In this document: one piece after another, positions 10,912-21,769 of the stretch | How the letters are laid out: each line of letters begins with the position of its first letter | Numbering within the stretch: position 1 is the stretch's first letter | Assembly: GCA_030737875.1 (NCBI GenBank) | Contig: CM060919.1 | Coordinates: 802,635,160-802,699,159 of the forward strand | Direction of reading: 5' to 3' | Source: Allium sativum | Lineage: Eukaryota > Streptophyta > Magnoliopsida > Asparagales > Amaryllidaceae | DNA length: 64,000 bases | The notes under the pieces: generated by a model | The model's database searches: none | What the model saw: only the letters and a program-made list of their open reading frames with translations | What the model was told of the DNA's origin: nothing | Translations under genes and position numbers: made by a program

Positions 10912-12332
10912 TGTAACACCCCATGTCCATTAATGTCACTCATAAAGGGAATGCATCAATGTCCATGAAGCGTTATTGTTGTATAGAACAGATAAATTAC
11001 AAGAATAAATAGATAAAACAACACAACGGAAGATAAAACTTATTTCGTAGCATCATAACTCAAAACAAGCTTACATAAGTACTTCCCAAAACCATTACAA
11101 CAGGATCAATAGTCTTTTCCAAAAACTTCAAAGTACATAAAGAAGCAAATACTTAACTAACATAAATGCATAAATCCCCACTGAGCATAAGAAAAGCCAT
11201 AAAGATGAGAGAGTTCAAAGCGATACATCTACTCTTTTCAAGTAATTGAAAGAAATCGGCACTAAGCTGTAGTATTCCCTCCTTGCAAACCTGAGGGGGG
11301 GGGGAGGAAAGAAAAGAGGTGCGAACAAAACAGGTCAGACATAAAGTCTGGCGTGTCCAGTAATTTTAAAAAATCATAGGTAAGGTAAATGAGCAAGACA
11401 TAAATAGGCATCATGATATGGCTGTAACATAGATATGGTAGATAAAAAGGATGGACAAGATGATTCCGTTCCTAAGTACTAAGACAATCCTACACCTGAG
11501 CTAAGCGAACAACCCTCCAAGTACTAACCTCGAAGACTGTAGTCAACATCAGACTAGCACCCAAAGGACTATCCAACTCAACCAACATGTATTTCGTTAC
11601 AATGCACTTTTGCTAAGTTACACCACATTACTTAATTACACCGCACATCTACTAGTCTGTTTTTACTAGAGGTTGATCCTTTCCCACTAACTGTACCCAC
11701 ATGACAAACTTGGTAGTTACTTGTACCTAGCTGCTATCGTAGGTGCTGGCTTGCTCCTACCACCGCTAAGGTACCCTTAATCTACCCATTCGATCGGCTC
11801 CCTAAACCCCGTAGGCACCCGTGCTGGCCCGACAGTGGGTCGTATCACTCCCCAAAGTGGCAACCCCGATACCAACATAAAATGCATGGCCATACCTACA
11901 CGATGCAACAACGTCTTACCTGCCAGCCCGGACCCATGCACGCACATGAACCCGTTGGACTCGCGTTGCCACCGCTAGTCACGTTTTGACCTCTTACATT
12001 CAAGTCCAGTAAGCGTGTCCCAACCCCGGCCTAGTATCGGGCCTAATTAGACACTCAAACGGGTTACTGGTTGAAACAGGTCCCCCATCCGACACAAGCC
12101 TCCCACCTATGGTTGGTCCCCACTAGGTTTTTCTCCCACTTAACCATTTTATTAAATGTCCATGTCTTACACATGCTATGGTTAAGTCCATACTTACATG
12201 TCATAATTTACATGTCTTATCTTATACCGGTTAAGTCCATATTTACATGTCACCCCACTTAACCCTCTAACCATACCCATGTCTTATTATGGTTAGTATT
12301 CCTTAATTCATTCCTTATGACGAATGGTGCAT

Positions 12333-12582
12333 GACCTCCCACATTAGACCGAACGCTTTGTGGCCGCTGGATTTGCCGGGTAGTTCCGAGCTGTCTTACG
12401 CCATAAGCCAGGTCTAACCTCGTGTCATTAACCGTTGCGCCTACAATTCATTCCTTTGACCTCTCACATTAGACGTCCAATTGTGGCAGCTGGATTTGCC
12501 GGGTGGTTCCGGCCAGTCTTACGCCACAATTGCTCCTAACCTCGTGTCAAAGGTTTATTAATAATCGTATTTCACCCATACC
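12333..12582. repeat. 125-bp tandem duplication in Tekay LTR
   Basis: GACCTCCCACATTAGACC at 12333 recurs as GACCTCTCACATTAGACG at 12458. Both units contain GCTGGATTTGCCGGG and CCTCGTGTCA. The same pair is in the other LTR at 19863 and 19988, so it predates the insertion. Confidence 0.8.
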
Positions 12583-13780
12583 CAATTTTCATGTCATGTA
12601 TATCCAATTATACATATAATCATGTTTATAATATTGCCTATTCCAAATTGTCACTAATTACATATTAATTAGCCTCAATTATAAATTTACAATTATAGGC
12701 AATTTCATCAATTCCATGTAATTCATACCCAAATATGCCAATTTCACATATTATCCAATTATCCAAATATCCAATAATATCCAATTTTCCATATTTCACA
12801 TATTCCCATCATTCCCACATATTTGCATTCGTGCGTATTTTTAACATAGGCTCGAAGGTAACCTAGATCCAAAAATAAAAGGAATAGGGATAAGACGGGA
12901 GAATCAAATCACAGAAAATTGGAATTAACACAACATCAAGAAATAAAGGGGCATGTAAACTGGCATAGAGGCATAATGACAGATTCAACATGAATAAACT
13001 GATAAAGGTATGAACTTTACATAGAAACATAGGCATATGATGACATGAATCAAAAATGTGAAGACTTGGATGAGATTTAAATTACATACATACATATGAA
13101 TCCTCTTTACAACTTCATCATGTTACTTTTAATCCCATTATATTGTGAAAATCACCATACTCACCTTTCGTGGTTAAAGAATAGAATTATGCACTGAAAT
13201 TGGTGTAGAAACGCTGCGGTTTTGCTGATTTATCTTCTTGAATTATTGTAGAAGCTCTAATCTTTAATTTGAGTTGAAGTTGAACACTTGAGATTTGGTT
13301 TAGAGGCGGCGGCTAGGGTTTAAGTGAGGATTTGACAGCATAATGGTGTCATAGATAATATTTATGAATTAGGGTTAGGTTTTAGGGTGTTTATATAGGT
13401 GTAGGAAGTTATTTAGGCCTTAGGATTAACCCTAGAACTGATCTGGACCACTCAGATGCCATATCAGCCCTTAGGCCGAATCGGCCATGGGTTGGCAGCC
13501 AAACACCCTGAATTGACCTCTAGTCGACCCAGCGGGGCTTGGGTCGACTCCAAAAATGGTGCAGTTCGGCTATTCCCCCTCCCGATTCGCTGTTTTGAAC
13601 TTTTTTTTGAACATTTATTTATTTAATTTTTATATATATCTATATGTATATTTCTCTCATATGCATACAAACTTCATGGCTTAATAACTTCTTCATAATT
13701 AACCATTTTCACACTAAACCACTTTTTGAACTGCGTTCACAATAAGCCACTTTTTAGCCATTCCCCTAAAACAAAAATAT

Positions 13781-13851
13781 GGCACTGGCGGGGATCGAAC
13801 TCTGTACTTCTTATATGCAAGTCACATGTTCTAATCAAATAAGCTACTAAG
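13781..13851 (-). other. tRNA-like sequence with Pol III box motifs in Tekay LTR (left)
   Basis: Minus strand reads an A-box-like TAGCTTATTTG, then ACTTGCATATAAG, then a B-box-like GAGTTCGATCCCCGC about 30 nt later. This resembles a tRNA 3' half, but the anticodon arm does not pair well. The homologue at 21306-21377 has the better A box TAGCTCATTTGGC. Confidence 0.55.
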
Positions 13852-13970
13852 TCTTTTGCTTACAAACCTTAGAACAATGCTAAACATCATTCTTTTCTCA
13901 TTCCTCTTTTTCAAATAAAGTATTCTTTAATTTGTTATTTTAATATTCTCAGAAAATACGGGGTGTTACA

Positions 13971-13990
13971 TTCTCCCCTACTTAAAGGAT
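13971..13990 (-). promoter_or_regulatory. Polypurine tract of the Tekay-type element
   Basis: Minus strand TTTAAGTAGGGGAGAA directly precedes the LTR start TGTAACACCCC. Confidence 0.85.
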
Positions 13991-14548
13991 TTCGTCCTCG
14001 AAATCTCTAAGTCAAGAAGAACGTTTCCTACCATCCAATCATCCATATACTCAACCATCAACCACTAGCAACCATGGTCCTTAAAAGATTTCTAATGCTT
14101 TTCATGTACATATGCATAGTGTGTGTATATGTCCGTATACTAATGCAAAATCAGGCGGTCCACTGATTCAGTCGACCTCCTTAATGCAAATAATGATAGT
14201 GCCATGTATCCATCATGTATGCAAAGAACCCTATACATATCATTACTACATGTGTGCACAACCATTCATTTAAATGCAACATCCATATGATACACACATT
14301 CAACATACATTCATTTTACTAAATACATCCATTTATATGCAATATGCAATATGAAAGTGACTGAGCCGATCTAGTGCCTAAAGTGTGTGTATATGCATCC
14401 ACGAGCAACCCTTAGCAAACACTTGCATCCACATGCATCCACCATACATAACATGTCTCAAACACATGTTTCAACCATAGGACTACCCTATCTAAAGGTC
14501 AAAGATACTAGTGAGAGGACATACTAAAGATAGACCAAGTATAAGCTA
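13991..14548 (-). other. Untranslated 3' region of the Tekay-type element
   Basis: About 560 bp of A/T-rich sequence with TATGCA and CATATG dinucleotide-rich patches. No coding frame or recognisable motif between the chromodomain tail and the PPT. Confidence 0.6.
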
Positions 14549-15142
14549 AGTGATAAAGGAGAAATTAAAAGACATACCCTCGAAAAGAAAAGGGTACAAT
14601 GAACGCATCTTCTCTTAGGTCTCCCAAGTAGCGTCGCTCTCATCATCTCCTCATTGCACTTTGACTAGCTTGACCTCTCGATTCCTCAACTTCTTATTCT
14701 CCGACCCAAGAATGCATGTAGGAGCTCGTCGAATCGTCGCATCACGCTCTATTTCCACCTCTCTAAGCAAGCACTTCCAAAACTCGCTCGTAAAGATAGG
14801 ATCGCGATCGCTCACAATGCTAGAAGGAACACCGTGCAAACAAACTATATCTCGAATGTATACAGAGGCTAACCATGGAGCAGTCCTCTTACTCTTCATG
14901 AGAATGAAATGGGCGCTCTAAGTAAGTCTGTCTACCACGACCCAAATCGCCGTATTACCCTTCCTCGATCTTGGTAACCCATCAACAAAGTCCATCGAGA
15001 TACTCTCCCACTTCTACTGTGGGACCTCCAATGGGTGAAGCAACCCACTGGGCTTCTTTTGCTCTGCTTTTACTTGTTGACACACCAGGCATCTAGTGAC
15101 AAACTCAGCCACATCCCTCTTCATACCGACCCAAAAGTAAAC
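14549..15142 (-). pseudogene. Integrase and chromodomain remnant of the Tekay-type pol
   Basis: Minus-strand translation, with stops bridged only for reading, shows the integrase zinc-binding end (RCLVCQQVKAEQ), the first catalytic Asp region (MDFVDGLP), the VDRLT..SAHF motif, and the second Asp region (SDRDPIFTSEF). After FWKCLL it jumps to a chromodomain-like tail (KKLRNREVKLVKVQ, ATWET). Sequence expected between them, including the third catalytic residue (Glu) and the GPY/F region, is absent: an internal deletion near 14780. In-frame stops lie at 15143-15145, 15014-15016 and 14918-14920 and within the chromodomain (Trp to TGA). A chromodomain normally targets integration to marked chromatin. 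Non-functional. Confidence 0.8.
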
Positions 15143-16486
15143 TCATCTCATGTCCATGTACATCTTGTCTCGGCCGGGATGAATGGTCATCTTCGAACGA
15201 TGTGCATCATCAAGAATGGTCTTCCTCAAGTTCTCATCTTGTGGTACACAAAGTCTACCATCCCTACGTAACCAACCCTTATCGTCTAGGGTATACCTTC
15301 TGAGATGGCTCGATGACTCCCCCTTTATGAGCTTCTCTACCAACTCAACCAACTGTGGGTCATCTCGCGGTGCCTCACCAATCCGTCCCAAAAGCATCGG
15401 TCTGACCTCTAAGGATGCTAGCAGACCGGGTACAAAGTCAATGGAAGGTCTAAAGTCAAACGTAGAGATAAACTCTAAGCTTCGCCGCTCAACAAACAAC
15501 GGACTCAAGGACAATCTTTTCCTACTTAAGGTGTCTGCCACCACGTTACCCTTGCAAGGGGTATATGCTATCTCGAAATCATAGGACGCTAAGAATTCCA
15601 TCCACCTTTGGTGCCTTAAGTTCAAGTCCTTTTGAGATAACAAGTATTTTAGCGATTTGTGGTCTGTAAACAATTCGAATTTCTCGCCAAGAAGATAATG
15701 GCGCCAAGACTTAAGCGCGAAAACAATAGCGGCCAACTCTAGGTCATGTATAGGGTAATTTTTCTCATGCACTCTCAACTGCCTTCCTCCATAGACTATT
15801 ACCCTCCCCTCTTGCATTAAGACTGCGCCTAGTCCTGTCCCACAAGCATCGGTATAAACGGTAAATGGCTTACTTCTATCTGGCAACACTAAGACTGGGG
15901 TTGTGGTCAAAGCTCTTTTTAAACGTTGGAACGCATCATCACAATCTACGTCCCACGTGAAAACTAGGTTCTTCTTCGTCAAGTGTGTCAATGGGGCTGA
16001 TATCTTTGCGAAGTCCTTGATTAACGTCCTATAGTAGCCAACCAACCCTAATAAACTCCTCACCTCGATAGCATTTTTAGTGACCTTCCAGTCTTGGATG
16101 GCCACCACCTTCGCGGGATCCACAGCTATCCCTTCTTTGAAAACCACGTGCCTTAAGAATCGCACTTCCTTCCTCCAAAAGTGACATTTAGAAAATTTAG
16201 CTTTAAGGTTATGCGCTCGAAGGGTCTCCAACACTTCCCTAAGACGTAGGGCATGCTCTTCCTCGCTCTTAGAAAAGATCAAGATGTCATCCGCAAAGAC
16301 CACCACGAATTTATTAAGGTACTCCCTAAACACCCTACTCATCAAGTCAACAAAGTATGCGGGGGCGTTTGTCAAACCGAAGGGCATCACAAGCCACTCA
16401 TAGAAACCGTCCGGAGTCCTAAAGGCAGTCTTGTCTATGCTATCCTCAGCCACTTTCAACTGATGGAAACCAGTGCCTAAGTCCAA
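15143..16486 (-). pseudogene. Reverse transcriptase and RNase H region of the Tekay-type pol
   Basis: 447 open codons. RT core: FGLTNAPA near residues 36-42 and the catalytic FADD box at 64-67. The RT connection follows. RNase H has its acidic residues in place: D213 (YTDACG), E250 (HDLELAA), D275 (FTDHKSL), D318 (VADTLSRK). The end runs into the integrase zinc region (HPGRDKMY) and stops at TGA 15143-15145. The frame opens inside the RT; the N-terminal RT part is in another frame upstream (16512-17459). RT would copy the element RNA and RNase H would remove it, within virus-like particles. One of the better-preserved stretches in the window, but part of a broken polyprotein. Confidence 0.9.
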
Positions 16487-16511
16487 CTTCGAAAATATAC
16501 TGAGGCGCCAA

Positions 16512-17525
16512 CTAACTGATCGAAGAGATCGTCAATCCTCGACAGTGGGTGCCTATTCTTCTTAGTAAGCTTATTAAGTTCTTATAGTCCACACAAAGTC
16601 TAAGGGACCCATCCGCCTTCGTGGCAAATACTACTAGAGCACCCCACTCCGATATACTACGTCTTATGAACCCCTTCTCAAGCAACTCCCCTGCTTGCTT
16701 ATTGAGTTCCCTCCTCTCACGAGGAGCCATGTGGCGTACTGGCAGAGATACGGGTTTTGCATTGTTTACAAGATAAATACGAAAGTCTATCTTACGTTTT
16801 AGGGGCAGACCCCTCACCTCATCGAAGACATCAACATATTCACGGACTATACGAATAGAATGTAAATCATCATTGGATGCGTCAAGTGACTCAAGATAAC
16901 TAAGCATCACCGATCCTCTAGGGTCACAAGAAATATCAAGGGTCTTTCCACTATGAGTCAACAATTTTACTACCCTTCGTTCACAATCTAGGATGGCACC
17001 ATGTCTGGCTAGCCAATCCATACCTAGAATCAACCCGTAGCCCATGAAACCAAGCACAAAAGCATTACATTCAAAACTAACGCCTAAGATAGACAATCTC
17101 AAATCCCTACAAACCATAGATAAATGAGCCGACCCACCAATAGGATTTGAGACTATAATGGGATCCACAACGAGACTAGTATTTAAGTGCAGTGTTTCAA
17201 CTAATGATTTAGAGATAAACGAATGTGATGCGCCAGAATCTAATAAAGTACGGACAGGATGATCAAACAAGAAAATCGAACTTTCGACAGAAATATTTCT
17301 ACCTTCTTCCTGCCCCGGAGCCATGAGAGCATGAACATGCCCTCTCGAAGTAGAACCTGCCCTCTGCCCTTGCTTCTTAGGACAGTCCTTGGCAGCATGA
17401 CCTGGATCACCACAATGATAACAAGCGAACTTCTTCTTCTTCCTACAGTCTTTCTTCAAATGGCTGGGTACCCCATAGTTGTGACACTTCCTCTTTTCTT
17501 TACCACCTTTCTTTTTTGTTGTTGG
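16512..17525 (-). pseudogene. Zinc knuckles, protease and N-terminal RT of the Tekay-type polyprotein
   Basis: Order on minus: two CCHC-type knuckles, the first with a Cys replaced by Tyr (CHNYG..H..DC), the second intact (CYHCGDPGHAAKDC). Then an aspartic protease (active site LLDSGASHSF; ILGMDWLARHGA later), then RT start ([10 protein letters not shown]). A frameshift near 16500-16512 separates it from the RT core, and other frameshifts between 17460 and 17569 separate it from gag. The open stretch covers 17459-16512; the first knuckle extends it to about 17525. Protease would process Gag-Pol; knuckles bind RNA. Confidence 0.85.
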
Positions 17526-17568
17526 GCTTTCTTTGGATCCTCCTTCTTATCTTGCGGCCTAAAAGTAC

Positions 17569-18231
17569 TTAACCCTTCTCTTCTTCATGCATGTATGCCA
17601 TATCAACAAGCTTTTCATACGTAGCCCCCATTGGAATGTGGGACATAGCCAAACTGTGAAGCGGTTCATTTAGGCCCTTTGCAAACCTCAAGGACTTCTT
17701 GTGAGGAGTATTCACCAACTCTAGCCCAAATCTCGCCAACTTATTAAATTCGGTCACATACTCCTTTACGGTCAAGTTTTTCTGCTTCAATGTCAAGAAT
17801 TTCTCCATGTACATACTCTCCTCAGCTTGAGAAAGGAATTTCAACTCAAACCTTCCCCTAAAATCTGCCCACGTCTCTACAGCACGCTCTCCATTAGTAA
17901 CCTTCCACCAAAACGAAGCTTCGTCCTTCATCAACCAAGCAGCCAATTGGACCTTCTTACAATCGTCCAAATCGAAAATGCCAAACAGATCCTCCACTTC
18001 TTTCAACCAATTTCTAGCTTCAACGAACGTTTCAGACCCACTAAAAGGTTTTCCACCCATCGAACGAAATTCTTTACATATCTTGGAGAAAGCATCTCCA
18101 CGCGGAGGAATGACTGGAGCTAGGGGAGGAGGAACGTCGGCCGGACCCGCGACAGCGGCCCTAGCCTCGAGATATTGACGAAACCAACTGGGTACATGAA
18201 CACCCTCTGGTATCTCAGATGCTTCAGACAT
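17569..18231 (-). pseudogene. Gag of the Tekay-type element
   Basis: Retrotransposon Gag (capsid-like) with the family's WLKEVEDLF, ASFWWKV, FRGRFELKFL and LTVKEYVTEFNKLARF blocks. I choose ATG at 18231 (MSEASEIPEG) over the upstream in-frame ATG at 18258, because the nine residues before it (MKLFLFLFS) do not fit the family. It ends at a TAA near 17569, before the zinc knuckles; a frameshift separates the two. Gag forms the particle that packages element RNA. About 200 nt lie between the start and the PBS, a normal leader. Confidence 0.85.
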
Positions 18232-18424
18232 GCTGAAAAGAAAAAGAAAGAGTTTCAAAACAAGGGAAGCAAAAGAGAGATGTATGGCTTGCGGGGATTA
18301 TGCTCTTTAAAGTAAACTTTCCTTGAAAATAGTTTCTTTAAAACAAGTTTTTGAAAATACTTTCTATGAAAATAATACTTTTGAAAACACTTTTCAAAAC
18401 TTTTTATCTGTTCTTGTAACCATA

Positions 18425-18436
18425 GCTCTGATACCA
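18425..18436 (-). promoter_or_regulatory. Primer-binding site, initiator tRNA-Met type (Tekay-type)
   Basis: Minus strand TGGTATCAGAGC, 2 nt from the LTR end at 18439; continues TATGGTTAC, close to TTTGGTTTAC in the giant elements. Confidence 0.9.
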
Positions 18437-18438
18437 CG

Positions 18439-21400
18439 TGTAACACCATGTCCATTAATGTCACTCACAAAGGGAATGCATCAATGTCCATGAAGCGTTA
18501 TTGTTGTATAGAACAGATAAATTAAAAGAATAAATAAATAAAACAACAAAGCGGAAGATAAAACTTATTTCATAGCATCATAACTCAAAACAAGCTTACA
18601 TAAGTAGTTCCCAAAACCATTACAACAGGATCAATAGTCTTTTCCAAAAACTTCAAAGTACATAAAGAAGCAAATAATTAAATAACATAAATGCATAAAT
18701 CCCCACTGAGCATAAGCAAAGCCATAAAGATGAGAGAGTCCAAAGCGATACATCTACTCTTTTCAAGCAACTGAAAGAAATCGGCACTAAGCTGTAGTAT
18801 TCCCTCCTTGCAAACCTTGAGGGGGGGGGGGAAGGAAAGAAAAGAGGTGGGAACAAAACGGGTCAAACATAAAGTCTGGCGTGTCCAGTAATTTTAACAA
18901 ATAATAGGTAAGGCAAATGATCAAGACATAAATAGGCATCATGATATGGCTGTAACATAGATAAGGTAGATAAAAAGGATGGACAAGATGATTCCGTTCC
19001 TAAGTACTAAGACAATCCTACACCTTGGCTAAGCGAACAACCCTCCAAGTACTAACCCCGAAGACCGAAGTCAACATAAGACTAGCACCCAAAGGACTAT
19101 CCAACTCAACCAACATGTATTTCGTTACACCACACTTTTGCTAAGTTACACCACATTGCTTAATTACACCGCACATCTACTAGTCTCTTTTTACTAGAGG
19201 TTGATCCCTTCCCACTAACTGTACCCACATGACAAATTTGGTAGTTACTTGTACCTAGCTGCTATCGTAGGTGCCGGCTTGCTCCTACCACCGCTAAGGT
19301 ACCCTTAATCTACCCATTCGATCGGCTCCCTAAACCACGTATGCACCCGTGCTGGCCCCACAGTGGGGTGTATCACTCTCCAAAGTGGCAACCCCGATAC
19401 CAACATAAAATGCACGACCATACCTACACAATGCAACAACGTCTTACCTACCAGCCCGAACCCATGCATGCACATGAACCCGTTGGACTCGCATTGCCAC
19501 CGCTATTCACGTTTTGACCTCTTACATTCAAGTCCAGTAAGCGTGCCCCAACCCAGGCCTAGTACCGAGCCCAATTAGATACTCAAACGAGTTACTGGTT
19601 GAAACGGGTCCCCCATCCGACACAAGCCTCCCACCTATGCTTGGTCCCCACTAGGTTTTTCTCCCACTTAACCATTTTAATTTAAATGTCCATGTCTTAC
19701 ACATGCTATGGTTAAGTCCATACTTACATGTCATAATTTACATGTCTTATCTTATACCGGTTAAGTCCATATTTACATGTCACCCCACTTAACCCTCTGA
19801 CCATACCCATGTCTTATTATGGTTAGTATTCCTTAATTCATTCCTTATGACGAACGATGCATGACCTCCCACATTAGACCGAACGCTTTGTGGCCGCTGG
19901 ATTTGCCAGGCGGTTCAGGGCAGTCTTATGCCACAAACCAGGTCTAACCTCGTGTCATTAACCGTTGCGCCTAAAATTCATTCCTTTGACCTCTCACATT
20001 AGACGTCCAATTGTGGCAGCTGGATTTGCCGGGCGGTTCCATGCAGTCTTACGCCATAATTGCTCCTAACCTCGTGTCAAAGGTTTATTAATAATCGTAT
20101 TTCACCCATACCCAATTTTCATGTCATGTATATCCAATTAAACATATAATCATGTTTATAATATTGCCTATTCCAAATTGTCACTAATTACATATTAATT
20201 AGCCTCAATTACAAATTTACAATTATAGGCAATTTCATCAATTCCATGTAATTCATACCCAAATATGCCAATTTCACATATTATCCAATTATCCAAAATA
20301 TCCAATAATATCCAATTTTCCATATTTCACATATTCGTTCCTATGTATTTGCATTCGCGCGTATTTTTAACATAGGCTCGAAGGTAACCTAGATCCAAAA
20401 ATAAAAGGAATAGGGATAAGAAGAGAAAATCAAATCACAGAAAATTAGAAATAACACAACATCATGAAATAAAGCGGCATGTAAGCTGGCATAGAGGCAT
20501 AATGATAGATTCAACATGAATAAACTGATAAAGGTACGAACTTTACATAGAAACATAGGCATATGATGGCATGAATAAAAAAGGTGAAGACTTGGATGAG
20601 ATTTAAATTACATACATACATATGAATCCTCTTTACAACTTCGTCATGTTACTTTTAATTCCATTATATTGTGAAAATCACCGTACTCACCTTTTGTGGT
20701 TAAAGAATAGAATTATGCACTGAAATTGGTGTAGAAACGTTGCAGTGTTGCTGATTTATCCTCTTGAAATTGTTGTAGAAGCTCTAATCTTTAATTTGAG
20801 TTGAAGTTGAACACTTGAGATTTGATTTAGAGGCGGCGGCTAGGGTTTATGAGATAATTTGACAACATAATGGTGTCATAGATAATATTTATGAATTCGG
20901 GCTAGGTCTTAGGGTGTATATATAGGTGTAGGAAGTTATTTAGGCCTTAGGATTAACCCTAGAACTAATCTGGACCACTTAGATGCCATATCAGCCCTTA
21001 GGGCGAATCAGGCCACGGGTTGGCAGCCAAACACCCTGAATTGGCCTTTAATCGACCCAGCGGGGCTTGGGTCGACTCCAAAAATGGTGCGGTTCGGCTA
21101 TTCCCCCTCCTGATTCGCTGTTTTGAACTTTTTTTTGAATATTTATTTATTTAATTTTTATATATATCTATATATATTTCTCTCATATGCATACAAACTT
21201 CATGGCTTAATAACTTCTTCATAATTAACCATTTTCACACTAACCCACTTTTTGAACTGCGTTCACACTAAGCCACTTTTTAGCCATTCTCCTAAAACAA
21301 AAATATGGCGCTGGCGGGGATCGAACTCTGTACCTCTTATATGCAAGTCACATGTTCTAGCCAAATGAGCTACTAAGTATTTTGCTTACAAACCTTAGAA

Positions 21401-21496
21401 CAATGCTAAACATCATTCTTTTCTCATTCCTCTTTTTCAAATAAATTATTCTTTAATTTGTTATTTTAATATTCTCAGAAAATACGGGATGTTAAA
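18439..21496 (-). repeat. 5' LTR of the Tekay-type element
   Basis: 3058 bp. Same internal features as the 3' LTR: 125-bp duplication (19863-20112), tRNA-like stretch (21306-21377), G run near 18820. At 19041-19070 it has CCCCGAAGACCGAAGTCAAC, very like CCCCGAAGGCCGAAACCAAC in the giant LTRs. Confidence 0.9.
21306..21377 (-). other. tRNA-like sequence in Tekay LTR (right)
   Basis: Minus strand: TAGCTCATTTGGC (A-box-like) and GAGTTCGATCCCCGCC (B-box-like). Better preserved than the left copy. Not a normal tRNA gene, since acceptor and anticodon stems do not close. Confidence 0.55.
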
Positions 21497-21501
21497 CGAA
21501 A

Positions 21502-21769
21502 TGTCTGAATCCCGAATTTTATTGTTTTATCATAGCTGTTGTATGATCCTTTTTAAAGCCAGGACCTTTGTGTTTGACGCTGAATTGCTTTTAGGGTCTT
21601 ATGTCATGAGTTGTCATGTGGACCGACATGAATCTCAAGTCGTAGATCGACACGAGTTCCATGTCGTGAACCGACATGGGTTTCAAACCGTGGCAACGAC
21701 ACATGCAAGTCGTCATGCCGCTGCTAAGGTATGGAGGACCATGCCATAACGACCTACCCCTAATGTCGT
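21502..21769. other. Tat 3' region between two insertions, with hairpin-forming repeats
   Basis: Continuation of the Tat sequence from 10911. No coding frame. Contains clustered inverted repeats: TCATGT/ACATGA (21614-21631), GTCG/CGAC (21639-21651) and CATGTCG/CGACATG (21660-21678, perfect 7 bp). They are related to the LTR units at 9850-9990. Its last five bases, gtcgt (21765-21769), are the TSD of the next insertion. Confidence 0.6.

Larger units (their letters stand above)
10912..13970 (-). repeat. 3' LTR of the Tekay-type element
   Basis: 3059 bp, matching 18439-21496 along the whole length with scattered substitutions and small indels. Contains a 125-bp tandem duplication (12333-12582), CATGTC-rich repeats (about 12140-12260) and a tRNA-like stretch (13781-13851). 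No gene. Confidence 0.9.
10912..21496 (-). mobile_element. Tekay-type chromovirus (Ty3/gypsy), degenerate full-length insertion
   Basis: 10.6 kb with 3.06-kb LTRs flanked by a perfect TSD cgaaa (10907-10911 and 21497-21501). LTR termini on minus are TGTAACACCCC and ..TGTTACA; the right copy has one changed base at the plus-strand end (GTTAAA). Internal order on minus is gag, zinc knuckles, protease, RT, RNase H, integrase, chromodomain remnant. Polyprotein frames are broken by at least three frameshifts and several stops, and the integrase core has an internal deletion, so it is not autonomous. Clade called from LTR start, RT sequence and chromodomain tail. Confidence 0.85.

Noticed and set aside
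13781..13851. A true tRNA gene
   Set aside because: Acceptor and anticodon stems do not close; located within an LTR and repeated in the partner LTR. Kept as tRNA-like only.
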